The translations under genes and the position numbers were made by a program. Of a stretch of DNA of 29,906 nt, positions 7,019 through 14,498 are shown piece after piece. Source of the DNA: Chloroflexota bacterium (GTDB lineage Bacteria; Chloroflexota; UBA11872); NCBI GenBank assembly GCA_028875175.1, contig JAPPFO010000104.1, positions 1-29,906 on the forward strand, in the 5' to 3' direction. The notes under the pieces were generated by a model. It did not search any database. It saw only the letters and a program-made list of their open reading frames with translations, and was not told where the DNA came from. Every line of letters starts with the position of its first letter. Position 1 is the first letter of the stretch.

Positions 7019-8035
7019 TCACCAGCCATATCTCTTTCGCAGGTAGTTGCCCCAGGCAGTCGCCGACTCGCCACACGTTCTCCGCACCGCGCCGGCCAAT
7101 ACCGAGGGACAGACAGACGCGAAGTCGCGGTCGGGATGCGACAGGGTGTTTCGCATGACATCGGCTGCCGAGCGCGCTTCCGGGAAAAGCGTGGAGAGCT
7201 CAGGAGAAGTGATCCGTTCTCGGTACGCCAGGTTCCCGGCCGGAACGACCACGACCACCTTGGCTTCCGATACGTCGAGTTCGCGATCCGCAACCATCCG
7301 GTCCGCCAGCAGGCGCATCCGCATGATCTGGTAGAAGGGATCGTAGAGCCAAGCCTCCAGTGGAGCCTTGCCGTTGAACGAGCACGACGTTCGGTAACGC
7401 TCGCCGTACCTGCGTCGTCGCGTCTCTCCCTGCCGCCCCTCGCCCAGATAGTTAGGGCGGTATTCCTCCACGTACTTCCATTCCAACAGGTACGCGCGCC
7501 GACCCGTGCGTGTATCAGCGATCAGGAACCCGTCAACGCTGGTTGAGAGTGAACCGCGGCTGGTGATGTTCGGTCCTTCAAGGGCGTGGTTGAGCCCGAT
7601 CCATTCAATCTCGATCGCCGACGCGCAGGCCTCGCCCTGAATACTCACGACATCCGTCACGTCGCCGTCAATAGCCCGCAGCATTGCGGTTGGGGCCCCG
7701 GGAATCTCTAGCAGCGGCAGCAGAAAGTTCACGCAGGCGATCTGCGAGCTCGCCATATTTCGACTTGGCCGCCTCCCGCCCGAGTTATCGCCGCTTGCCG
7801 AAGCCTGCCACCACCCAAGCCCGCGACTCGCGAAATAGCGGCGAGCCGCGTGTTTACCACGCAGGGCTGGGAAGAGGTTCTCCTCCTCGCAACCCAGCGC
7901 GAGCAGGTAGCTGTTTCGTAGTCCCTTCGGATCGCTGGGAGTGCGGGCCTTCTCGCTGATCGTTTGCGAAGCGTCCCGGTACTCTGCCTGCCGCTGCCGC
8001 TCCCGCTTTCCAAAGCTGGACGCGCGGAAGTTCAC
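7019..8035 (-). CDS. putative PD-(D/E)XK restriction-type endonuclease (PGN_0703-like)
   Basis: A 338-residue protein. Its centre carries a nuclease signature: Glu144 in AIEIEW, Asp168 in TSVDGF and the Glu185-x-Lys187 of LLEWKY. Downstream comes YDPFYQIMRMRLLAD (Gln236...Arg239), a RecB-like motif. This arrangement, with RGSLSTSVDGFLIAD and the GETRRRRYGERY block, matches what I know of the PGN_0703-like putative restriction endonuclease family. The N-terminus is basic. No methyltransferase or specificity subunit is adjacent, so it is a stand-alone nuclease, perhaps for DNA repair or phage defence. Start is GTG 8035, immediately after the stop of the 2-hydroxyacid dehydrogenase gene, so it depends on translational coupling. 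Function is inferred from motifs only. Confidence 0.7.
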   Translation of the reverse strand: MNFRASSFGKRERQRQAEYRDASQTISEKARTPSDPKGLRNSYLLALGCEEENLFPALRGKHAARRYFASRGLGWWQASASGDNSGGRRPSRNMASSQIACVNFLLPLLEIPGAPTAMLRAIDGDVTDVVSIQGEACASAIEIEWIGLNHALEGPNITSRGSLSTSVDGFLIADTRTGRRAYLLEWKYVEEYRPNYLGEGRQGETRRRRYGERYRTSCSFNGKAPLEAWLYDPFYQIMRMRLLADRMVADRELDVSEAKVVVVVPAGNLAYRERITSPELSTLFPEARSAADVMRNTLSHPDRDFASVCPSVLAGAVRRTCGESATAWGNYLRKRYGW

Positions 8036-8036
8036 C

Positions 8037-9071
8037 TTACGTCCGCTCTGGATACCCCCGGCGGCGGAGGGGTTTGCGCGGTTCGACCTCGGGGTTGACG
8101 GTGTCGCGGGGCCAGTAGCCCTGGGCGACCCAGGCCATTTGTTCGGCGGAGCCCTGGCCGACGCGGTGGACGCTGACGGAGGTGGAGCCGCCGATGTGGG
8201 GAGTCCAGATGACGTTGGGCAGGTTGATCAGGGGCGTGTCGGGGGTGGGCGGTTCGGACTCGAAGACGTCAACGCCGGCCGCCGCGATGGCGCCGGACTC
8301 GAGCGCCGCCACCAGCGCCGCTTCGTCGACGATCGGGCCGCGCGAGACGTTGATCAGCGCGGCTGTGCGCTTCATCCGCGCCAGCAGGTCGGCATCCACG
8401 AAGTGATGCGTCCGCGGCGTGTAGGGCAGGTGCACCGAGACGATGTCGCCCTGCTCGAAGGCCTCGTGCAGCCCCACCAGCTCCACGCCCAGCCCCTGCG
8501 CTTCCCAGGGCGAAACGGTCGGCGCATAGGCGATGCAACGCGTACCGAAGGCCTGCGCCCGCACCGCCACTGCCCGGCCAATCCGTCCCAGCCCGATCAG
8601 GGCCAGGGTGCTCGCGCGCATGTCGCCGATGTGGTCGATCCGGCGTTCCCACTCGGCGATGTTGCGGTGGCCCGCTTCCCACTCATTCAGGATCCGAGGG
8701 ATGCGACGCACAGCGCCCAATATCAAATACAGCGCGGTGTCCGCCGTCTGCTCGGTGGCGAAGGTGGGGATGTTGCCCACCACCACGCCGGCGGCGGTGG
8801 CGGCCTCGATGTCCACGTGGTCCACGCCCACGGTTGGCGCGATCACGCCCAGCAGATCGGGCAGCTGGTCAAACGTATGCAGCCGGTAGTGCCCGTGCGA
8901 GTAAATCACGCCCTGGTAGCCCGACAGGCGTTCCACCGCTTCCGCGTCGCTGGTCGGCGCCTCCACCACGTCCAGCGTGGCGCCAATGGCGTCCAGCGGC
9001 TGGCGGTGTTCGACCACCCGCTCGTGGCGCAAGCCGTCGGTCAGGGCAACGCGAAACGAATCGTCGGACAT
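8037..9071 (-). CDS. D-isomer specific 2-hydroxyacid dehydrogenase
   Basis: A 344-residue NAD-dependent dehydrogenase of the D-3-phosphoglycerate/glyoxylate reductase superfamily. The NAD-binding Rossmann motif is LALIGLGRIGRAVA. The three catalytic residues are the Arg of NVSRGPIVDE, the Glu of VFESEPP and the His of TPHIGG, all present. The segment GVDHVDIEAATAAGVVVGNIP is the usual substrate-domain hinge. ATG 9071 (SDDSFRV) is preferred over ATG 9128 because conservation begins there. It lacks the ACT domain of serA-type enzymes, so the substrate may be a different 2-hydroxy or 2-keto acid. It is followed without a gap by the putative nuclease gene, an unusual pairing. Confidence 0.9.
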   Translation of the reverse strand: MSDDSFRVALTDGLRHERVVEHRQPLDAIGATLDVVEAPTSDAEAVERLSGYQGVIYSHGHYRLHTFDQLPDLLGVIAPTVGVDHVDIEAATAAGVVVGNIPTFATEQTADTALYLILGAVRRIPRILNEWEAGHRNIAEWERRIDHIGDMRASTLALIGLGRIGRAVAVRAQAFGTRCIAYAPTVSPWEAQGLGVELVGLHEAFEQGDIVSVHLPYTPRTHHFVDADLLARMKRTAALINVSRGPIVDEAALVAALESGAIAAAGVDVFESEPPTPDTPLINLPNVIWTPHIGGSTSVSVHRVGQGSAEQMAWVAQGYWPRDTVNPEVEPRKPLRRRGYPERT

Positions 9072-9140
9072 TGGAGAGCGGCCTCGCGCGGTCAGGTGGC
9101 CGAACCGTAACGCATCACGCCGCCGCAAGCGCAGCGATCC

Positions 9141-9572
9141 TCAGTCCGATGAGCCGCCCGCCTCGTTCCAGAGATAGCGCCCATTAGCCAGGGCCAGGAC
9201 GACGAACAGTGCGTTGACCAGCGGGAAGTAGATCAGGTGCGCCGTCACCGCATCGCCGGATTCGCTGGAGGGATTCAGCGTCCAGTACCACTCCCACAGC
9301 ATCAGCATCACCAGCACGATGGCCCCGTAGTAGGCAAAGCTGCCTCGCAGGTACTCGACAGCGCTGACGTCCGCGCGTTCCGGGTCACGCCGCCGCCGGA
9401 AGCCAACCACCAGGATCGCCAGCGCCGCGGCCACCATGAACCAGTTCAGGATCCGCCAGACCGGGTAGTCGATTGTTCCGTCGTTATAGACCGGCGTCAG
9501 GATGAAACTCACGGCCACGACGATTCCGATAGCCACCAGGTAGAACGCCACCAGCCGCTTCGCCACCGTCAT
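9141..9572 (-). CDS. small four-helix membrane protein, unknown function
   Basis: A 143-residue protein with four predicted membrane helices at about residues 6-26, 40-57, 78-96 and 111-130. A basic cytoplasmic loop (RRRRDPERAD) lies between the second and third helices. ATG 9572 (TVAKRLV) is chosen because GAGGG lies about 11 bases upstream; an upstream start at 9617 would add a hydrophilic tail that overlaps the direct repeat at 9620-9662. I recognise no family. It stands alone, ends 69 bases before the start of the hydroxyacid dehydrogenase gene and shares its direction. Confidence 0.65.
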   Translation of the reverse strand: MTVAKRLVAFYLVAIGIVVAVSFILTPVYNDGTIDYPVWRILNWFMVAAALAILVVGFRRRRDPERADVSAVEYLRGSFAYYGAIVLVMLMLWEWYWTLNPSSESGDAVTAHLIYFPLVNALFVVLALANGRYLWNEAGGSSD

Positions 9573-9619
9573 GAGTGCCGGACCCTCGCCAGAACTGATC
9601 CCAACAGACGTAGCCATGT

Positions 9620-9662
9620 GGCCGTCCGCCAGATCGCCGCCGGTGCCAAGTCTATGACCTGG
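9620..9662 (+). repeat. imperfect direct repeat, left copy (flanks vapBC)
   Basis: GGCCGTCCGCC followed by GATCGCCGCC and GCCAAGTC, in the same order and spacing as a second copy at 10535-10577. The two match at 36 of 43 positions by hand alignment. The copies lie on each side of the vapBC module, in the same orientation. Confidence 0.6.
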
Positions 9663-9737
9663 TCGCACTGGCTACTGCACGACATACGCTTGGCGCACTG
9701 GCGCTCGCGGCAGCCAAAGCTCGAGATCAAGCTTCAG

Positions 9738-9751
9738 ACACCACATGGTGT
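9738..9751. promoter_or_regulatory. palindrome, probable VapB operator
   Basis: ACACCA and TGGTGT form a perfect 6-bp inverted repeat around a 2-base centre. It lies immediately before the -10 element of vapBC. VapB-type ribbon-helix-helix proteins commonly bind such short palindromes to repress their own promoter. The role is inferred. Confidence 0.5.
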
Positions 9752-9756
9752 ATAAC
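9751..9756 (+). promoter_or_regulatory. -10 element of vapBC, leaderless start
   Basis: TATAAC matches the TATAAT consensus at five of six positions. Its 3' end is 7 bases before GTG 9763, so transcription would begin at or next to the first base of the vapB start codon and give a leaderless mRNA. No good -35 is seen upstream and no Shine-Dalgarno precedes the GTG, which agrees with leaderless initiation. Confidence 0.5.
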
Positions 9757-9762
9757 GGCGTC

Positions 9763-10023
9763 GTGGATCGAACTCAGGTGTATCTCGGAGACGAAGAGCG
9801 TGCCCTCCTGGACCGCGCCGCTCAAGCCACGGGCGCCTCGCGGTCAGAGTTGATTCGGCGCGCGGTTCGGCGCGCATATGGGACGCTCTCAACGGCGGAC
9901 AAGTTGCTGGCGATCGAAGCTACGGCTGGTTCGTGGTCCGATTACCCGTACACGGGTGCTGAGTATGTGGACGCTATTCGCGGCGATCTCAACGAACGGC
10001 TACGCAAGCTCGGTTTGGAATGA
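9763..10023 (+). CDS. vapB: VapB-type ribbon-helix-helix antitoxin
   Basis: An 86-residue antitoxin that should bind and inhibit VapC and repress the operon. Residues 1-45 form a ribbon-helix-helix domain: the strand DRTQVYLGDEERALLDRA followed by the helices of GASRSELIRRAVRRAYG. The C-terminal tail (YTGAEYVDAIRGDL) is the toxin-binding segment. GTG 9763 is chosen over ATG 9745 because homologues start at DRTQVYL and because the palindrome and the -10 element overlap the upstream start. The stop overlaps the toxin start (ATGA at 10020-10023), giving coupled translation. The gene is probably translated from a leaderless mRNA. Confidence 0.85.
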   Translation: MDRTQVYLGDEERALLDRAAQATGASRSELIRRAVRRAYGTLSTADKLLAIEATAGSWSDYPYTGAEYVDAIRGDLNERLRKLGLE

Positions 10024-10397
10024 ACCTGCTGGACACCTCGGTGGCCATCGAGCACCTGCGGGGCGTAGAGGCTTCCAGCAATCTCCTGCGTCGACTCATC
10101 GCGAGCGGTGAACCGGTAGGCGCGAGCGAAGTCGTGCGATTTGAACTGCTGGCGGGCGTGCGCCACGACCAGCGCGACGACCTGGAGCGCTTCTGCGCCG
10201 CACTCACCTGGGTGCCGGTCGACGAACCAGTGGTTCGCGCGGCGGGCTCTTTGGCACGGCAGTACCGCCGGGCCTACCAGGGCATTGACGACATCGACTT
10301 TCTGATCGCCGGCACGGCGTTGCTTCTTGATGCAGACCTCCTAACCACCAACGTCCGGTACTTTCCAATGTTCAACGGTCTACAGTCGCCCTACTGA
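10020..10397 (+). CDS. vapC: VapC-type PIN-domain ribonuclease toxin
   Basis: A 125-residue PIN-domain toxin. VapC enzymes cleave tRNA or rRNA in a metal-dependent manner. The acidic active site is visible as Asp5 (NLLDTSVAIEHL), Glu42 (VRFELLAG) and Asp93 (IDDIDFLIAGTAL), followed by LLTTNVRYFPM with Asn111. Length and order with vapB are standard. It starts within the vapB stop codon. The target RNA cannot be predicted from the sequence. Confidence 0.9.
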   Translation: MNLLDTSVAIEHLRGVEASSNLLRRLIASGEPVGASEVVRFELLAGVRHDQRDDLERFCAALTWVPVDEPVVRAAGSLARQYRRAYQGIDDIDFLIAGTALLLDADLLTTNVRYFPMFNGLQSPY

Positions 10398-10455
10398 CCC
10401 GGCAACCGCTCAGATCGCACGCTTGGCGTCCTGCGCGAGCGAGCCCCGGACGTTG

Positions 10456-10530
10456 ATGCGCCAACGTCCAGTGGGCACGCTCCCACTGCCGGCTGTCGTC
10501 GACCGCATGAACCTCCTCTGGCGGGCCGCC
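10456..10530 (+). pseudogene. fragment resembling the N-terminus of a FEN-type 5'-3' exonuclease
   Basis: The translated frame VVDRMNLLWRAAK closely matches LVDGLNLLWRAAY, the start of the intact exonuclease gene at 12310. At DNA level 31 of 36 bases match between 10495-10530 and 12361-12396, and protein similarity extends a few residues upstream. After this point the similarity stops and the right-hand copy of the vapBC-flanking repeat begins. The rest of the nuclease, including all later catalytic acidic residues, is missing. I read it as a duplicated or recombined 5' fragment, though convergence over 12 residues cannot be excluded. Confidence 0.4.
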
Positions 10531-10534
10531 AAGA

Positions 10535-10577
10535 GGCCGTCCGCCGGATCGCCGCCCACGCCAAGTCGATGCCCTCG
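10535..10577 (+). repeat. imperfect direct repeat, right copy (flanks vapBC)
   Basis: Second copy of the 43-base element at 9620-9662, same orientation, 36 of 43 positions identical. It directly follows the exonuclease-like fragment and lies 138 bases after the vapC stop. Confidence 0.6.
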
Positions 10578-10619
10578 CCTGCGCGCCCACCGCAAGTGGC
10601 GGTGCTGTGAAGCTACCGA

Positions 10620-11660
10620 TCAGGCCGCGCAGGTCGTCACGTAGTCGTAGTCGTAGAGCGCGTGCGCTCGCAGGCCCGGATAGCCCGACACGTCCTCCGG
10701 CGCGCTGCGCCCCTGGTCGCCTGGATCGCTCAGCCACAGGTCCACAAGACGCTCCTGGGCCTGCTCCAGCGGCGTCCGTGGGGCGCCGGGCGATATGTCC
10801 TGCCAGACCGCCGCCTGCGTGATAAAAGCCCGCACTTCGTCCGCGACGCAGTTGTCGAACCCGCTTTCGTCGGGAATTGGTGAGACGGCGTGCCAGAACT
10901 CGTGCGCGATCACTGCAGCCAGGACTTCCGGCCGCTCGCCGCGTAGGCTGGCGGACATGCCGATGAGCCCGATATTGGGCGCCCAGCCCGCCAGGGCCGT
11001 ACCGGGGAGATCGGCGGCCCAGTCAATTTCAACGACGGCCTCGTTGCCTGGGAGCCGAGTCAACTGCGAGCCAGCCTGACTGCGACGCAGCACGTCCCAG
11101 CCTGGCCGCAGGGCAGGATCGACCCGCGGTCCGTCGGTGTTTGATTGCGGTGGTGGCGCCCGCCCGCCCGGCTGCTCCGGGGCCAGCGGACAGGCCATCG
11201 ATCGCCAGGACTTATCGCAGCTCCAGCGCCCGTACTGCACCCCATCGTCGACGCCCCGCAGGAAGGCGTTGACCGCGTCCCGCTGAATGACGGAATCCGC
11301 GATCTGCGGGGACAGGATGGAGTCAGTCGATCGCGCTTGGGCCACGTCTCGCACGCGCGACCAGTCGGGATGCTCCCGGAGATTCGTCGGGACAGCGGGC
11401 GGCTGCGGCTGCCCGTTGCGAAACGCCCAGGCGAACGCCCTGCGGAGATCGTCGCGGTGGTCGTTCTGGCAGGCGGCTTCGGCCACTACGGGGTCGGGAT
11501 AGACTCGCTGGTAGATGCCGACGTTGTGCAAGCGGCCGGCTGCGTACTCGAAGGCGTCGTTTGCCTCAACGCATGTGGTCGGCCAGATCGCCAGCGCCGG
11601 GGCTGCGGTCAGCAGCCACGCGGCGACGGCGATGACCACGGCCAGTCGGATCTTGCGCAT
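10620..11660 (-). CDS. secreted protein with HEFWH zinc-peptidase-like motif
   Basis: About 346 residues. A signal peptide ends at ALA24 (RKIRLAVV, hydrophobic run, AAPALA). ATG 11660 is chosen because GGAGGG lies about 6 bases upstream, while an extended start at 11741 would bury the signal. Residues 253-257 read HEFWH, preceded by the small/hydrophobic AAVIA typical of zinc peptidases. Glu275 lies 18 residues beyond the last His and could be the third ligand of a gluzincin-type site. Several cysteines (30, 64, 149, 157, 271) suggest disulfides in an exported protein. A Pro-rich linker (PGGRAPPPQ) separates an N-terminal helical part from the candidate catalytic part. I do not recognise a named family. 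Confidence 0.65.
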   Translation of the reverse strand: MRKIRLAVVIAVAAWLLTAAPALAIWPTTCVEANDAFEYAAGRLHNVGIYQRVYPDPVVAEAACQNDHRDDLRRAFAWAFRNGQPQPPAVPTNLREHPDWSRVRDVAQARSTDSILSPQIADSVIQRDAVNAFLRGVDDGVQYGRWSCDKSWRSMACPLAPEQPGGRAPPPQSNTDGPRVDPALRPGWDVLRRSQAGSQLTRLPGNEAVVEIDWAADLPGTALAGWAPNIGLIGMSASLRGERPEVLAAVIAHEFWHAVSPIPDESGFDNCVADEVRAFITQAAVWQDISPGAPRTPLEQAQERLVDLWLSDPGDQGRSAPEDVSGYPGLRAHALYDYDYVTTCAA

Positions 11661-11782
11661 GGTGCCCTCCGATGTGCCTGGTACGTCGGACGCCGCCGAG
11701 GATTTGGATAGCGATAGTGACACGGGTTGCGGCGACCTCAAGAAGCGCCTGTGCAGCTTCGGACTGGAGTGAAGCCGCGGGA

Positions 11783-12313
11783 ATGCCCGAATTGAGCCGT
11801 TCCTGCGATGCCGATTGGACCCTTGAAACCCACCGTCTCCGACTGACTCCGATGGTGGAGTGCGACACGGACGAACTCTTCAGACTGCTGAAGGATCCCG
11901 AGATCCACGTCTTTACCGGAGGCCGTCCGCCCGCAAGCGCCGACGACGTGAGGGCAAAAATCCGTCGCCGCGAGTCCCGCCGCTCGCCTGCGGGCGACGA
12001 ACTATGGCTGAACTGGACGCTGCGATTGAAGGCGGATCGATCAGTCGTGGGATACGTGCAGGCAGGCGTGAAGCTGGGGAAAGCCGATCTGGCCTGGGTC
12101 GTCGGTGTTCCATTTCAGCGACGGGGCTACGCCTCCGAGGCAAGTCGACGAGTGCTGCAGTGGCTTCGCGACGACCTTGATGTCCATGAAGTCCGTGCCA
12201 ATACTCACCCGGATCACGTCGCCTCGCACCGGGTGGCTCGGAATATCGGACTCCTCAAGAGCGGGGAGCGCACCGACGAAGGAGAGGAAGTCTGGCGGGC
12301 GAGCGTTCGGTGA
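11783..12313 (+). CDS. GNAT family N-acetyltransferase (RimJ/RimL-like)
   Basis: A 176-residue acetyl-CoA-dependent acetyltransferase. TLETHRLRLTPM is the typical beginning of the RimJ/RimL subgroup, and the acetyl-CoA-binding turn is the QRRGYASEA block after strand 4 (LAWVVGVPF). RANTHPDHVASHRVARNIGL is the usual C-terminal motif. ATG 11783 is preferred to upstream starts, which would overlap the secreted-protein gene on the other strand. The substrate may be a protein N-terminus or a small molecule. The stop overlaps the GTG of the exonuclease gene (GTGA at 12310-12313), so the two are translationally coupled. Confidence 0.85.
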   Translation: MPELSRSCDADWTLETHRLRLTPMVECDTDELFRLLKDPEIHVFTGGRPPASADDVRAKIRRRESRRSPAGDELWLNWTLRLKADRSVVGYVQAGVKLGKADLAWVVGVPFQRRGYASEASRRVLQWLRDDLDVHEVRANTHPDHVASHRVARNIGLLKSGERTDEGEEVWRASVR

Positions 12314-13167
12314 CTCCCATTGACGAAAGACATGCAGTTGCGAGCCCCCCACCGCTCGTCCTCGTCGACGGCCTCAACCTCCTCTGGCGCGCCGCCTACG
12401 GATTCCCCGCGCGAATCCGCGATAGCGAGGGCGAGGATGTCACGCCGGCTTTCGGCTTCTTTGCTCTCCTTCGGAAGGCCATCCACGGCCTGTCGCCCTG
12501 CGAGGCGGTGGTGGTCTTCGATGGCGAAGGCTCAACGAACTCGCGAGCGGAAGTGGCGCCGGACTACAAGGCCAACCGCGCCGGCGCCGACTACTCCCAC
12601 CTGGCCTGGCTGCCCACCATCTACACGGGCCTGCGGACCATCGGCCTTGAGTTCGAGGAAACGACGGACGCAGAGGCGGATGACGTGATTGCCGAGCTTG
12701 TCCGGGGAACTGGAGCAAGCCGGACCAGCGTAATCGTGTCCGGAGATCGGGACTTCTATCAGGTAGTCGACGACCACGTGGTCATAGCCAACACCATGCG
12801 CAAGAGCGGCGAACAGATTGTGGACGGCGATGAAATCCGAGCACGATTCGGCGTCGATCCCTGGCAGTGGTGCGACTACATGGCCCTGGTCGGCGACACC
12901 TCGGACAACATCCGGGGCGTGCGCGGCATCGGTCCCAAGCGCGCCGCCGCCGCCCTGGCTGGCGGACACACGCTGGAAAGCCTCAACCAGGTCGTCAACC
13001 AGGCGTGGTGGGGACGCTACCTCGACGGCGTTCTAGCCGAAGCGTTGAAGGCTCGCGACCTGATCCGCCTGGCCCCCGACGTCCAGACGTCAATCCGGAT
13101 CACCGGTCGCCCGTCCCGGCCACTGCCCCTCGCCGCCGAGCTGCTCAGGACGCTCGGCGTCTGGTAA
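12310..13167 (+). CDS. stand-alone 5'-3' exonuclease / flap endonuclease (PolA N-domain-like)
   Basis: A 285-residue FEN-type nuclease that would remove RNA primers or 5' flaps. The acidic active-site residues are all visible: Asp20 (LVDGLNLLWRA), Asp71 (VVFDGE), Glu122, Asp124 and Asp125 (AEADDVIAEL), Asp146 and Asp148 (VSGDRDFYQVV), and Asp197 and Asp200 (GDTSDN). The helix-hairpin-helix GVRGIGPKRAA follows, and YKANR supplies the helical-arch lysine and arginine. No polymerase domain follows, so it is a free-standing enzyme like Xni/ExoIX or the separate nuclease of polymerases lacking one. Coupling to a GNAT gene is unexplained. The 3' end overlaps the HAD gene on the opposite strand by 23 bases. 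Confidence 0.9.
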   Translation: MTPIDERHAVASPPPLVLVDGLNLLWRAAYGFPARIRDSEGEDVTPAFGFFALLRKAIHGLSPCEAVVVFDGEGSTNSRAEVAPDYKANRAGADYSHLAWLPTIYTGLRTIGLEFEETTDAEADDVIAELVRGTGASRTSVIVSGDRDFYQVVDDHVVIANTMRKSGEQIVDGDEIRARFGVDPWQWCDYMALVGDTSDNIRGVRGIGPKRAAAALAGGHTLESLNQVVNQAWWGRYLDGVLAEALKARDLIRLAPDVQTSIRITGRPSRPLPLAAELLRTLGVW

Positions 13168-13858
13168 CCAGCGCCGGCAGTTCGCTGAGCCGCTCGATCA
13201 TCGGGACGTCTGAGGTTCCGGCATCCTGGCCGCGTCGGTTCAGCCACACCCCCGTCAGGCCCGCGTCGCGCGCCCCACGCGCGTCCGTGTCCAGCCGATC
13301 GCCCACGTGAACGCAGGCCGACGGCGACGCGCCCACGGCCTGGCAGGCCGCCTCGAAGATCTCCGGATCAGGTTTCGCGACCCCGATGTCCTCGGAAATC
13401 ATCACGGCTGCGAAGCGATCCAGGACGCCGACCGCCGCCAGCTTCTGCCGCTGCTGCGCCGACGTGCCGTTGCTGATGACTCCGAGCCGGTAACCATCCA
13501 GAGCGTCCAGGGTTGCGAGGGCATCGGGAAAAAGCCGCCAGGTCCCGTAGTAGAACGCACGGTAGACCTCATGGATGGCGTCGACTTCGGCGTCGGGCAT
13601 CTGGTCCGGTGTCAGTCCGAACAGATCGCGAATCCGTGCGCGGCGCTGCCCGATGAACGAGCTCTCGCCGCGCAGGTAGCGCTCGAAGTGGTGGTCCAGC
13701 AATGCGATCCAGCGCTGCATGAGCCGTTCGTCGCATCCGCCCAGCCGATCCCTGTACCTGTCGAACAGGCCCATCGCCCCCGCTCGAGTCGCTGCGGCGT
13801 CATCCACCAGCGTGTCGTCGATGTCAAAGAACACGGCCTTGACTGGTGACTCTGGCAT
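13145..13858 (-). CDS. HAD-superfamily hydrolase
   Basis: A 237-residue phosphatase of the haloacid dehalogenase superfamily, subfamily IA with a helical cap. Motif I FFDIDDTLVDD supplies the nucleophile Asp12 and the acid/base Asp14, motif II is the Ser of VISNGTS, motif III is the Lys of VAKPDPEIF and motif IV is HVGDRLDTDARGA. It resembles YjjG-type nucleotidases or phosphoglycolate-phosphatase-like enzymes, but the substrate is not determined by these motifs. ATG 13858 is chosen over 13996 because motif I is then near the N-terminus. It starts 1 base after the TGA of the GNAT gene, so the two form a coupled pair. Confidence 0.88.
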   Translation of the reverse strand: MPESPVKAVFFDIDDTLVDDAAATRAGAMGLFDRYRDRLGGCDERLMQRWIALLDHHFERYLRGESSFIGQRRARIRDLFGLTPDQMPDAEVDAIHEVYRAFYYGTWRLFPDALATLDALDGYRLGVISNGTSAQQRQKLAAVGVLDRFAAVMISEDIGVAKPDPEIFEAACQAVGASPSACVHVGDRLDTDARGARDAGLTGVWLNRRGQDAGTSDVPMIERLSELPALVTRRRAS

Positions 13859-13859
13859 C

Positions 13860-14471
13860 TCACTCAGTCCGCAGCTGCCCCGATGCACGCGGGCTCGTTG
13901 ATCGCAAGTCCAGGTACCACAGCAGCTGAACCTCATCCGGGTACTCGGCATACACGCCACGACGCACGCCGCCCAGCGAAAACCCGTTCTTGGCATAGAA
14001 GCGACAGGCCGCCGGATTCGTGTTCTGCGATTCGACTTTCAGAAACGCATAGCCCGACACGCGCGCAAACTGAATGGCGTGGTCGAGCAGGCGCGTCCCG
14101 ACTCCGCAGCGGCGAACGCTGGAATGCACGCGAACGTCCCACAGCACCGCCAGGTCCTCGCGTCCCTCCAGCATGTGAACGCCCGGCGTCTTGTGAGCCA
14201 CCACGGCGCCCCCGACTCGCTGTCCGTCAACGAACGCGGCGAAGAATCCCCAGTGTGAGACATCGCCAAGGCTGTGCCAGCCCTCGACAGGCTCATCCTC
14301 GTCAAAGTCCTTTGTAAGCGGCTGATCGAGCGTCGCGTCGACCATGCGGACGCCGCCAAGCCCGTTCGCTATCCACTTGACCTCAAGAATCGTCGAGGTC
14401 GAGAACGCGATGGGAATGGAGGCGTAGTCGGACAAGGCCGATAGCGACTCCTTCCGAACGTCGACCCTCAT
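13860..14471 (-). CDS. GNAT N-acetyltransferase (streptothricin-acetyltransferase-like)
   Basis: A 203-residue acetyltransferase. The acetyl-CoA-binding loop is VRRCGVGTRLLDHAI, and the C-terminal block VESQNTNPAACRFYAKNGFSLGG followed by EVQLLWYLDL matches the SatA-type streptothricin acetyltransferase group. Homologues can confer aminoglycoside or streptothricin resistance, but the true substrate may be any amine. ATG 14471 is preferred to GTG 14480. It is followed directly by the HAD gene. The first 45 residues, with SALSDYASIPIAF, look like a family-typical N-terminal extension. Confidence 0.85.
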   Translation of the reverse strand: MRVDVRKESLSALSDYASIPIAFSTSTILEVKWIANGLGGVRMVDATLDQPLTKDFDEDEPVEGWHSLGDVSHWGFFAAFVDGQRVGGAVVAHKTPGVHMLEGREDLAVLWDVRVHSSVRRCGVGTRLLDHAIQFARVSGYAFLKVESQNTNPAACRFYAKNGFSLGGVRRGVYAEYPDEVQLLWYLDLRSTSPRASGQLRTE

Positions 14472-14498
14472 TGCGCGCACAGCCGTCCATCGATCCGC

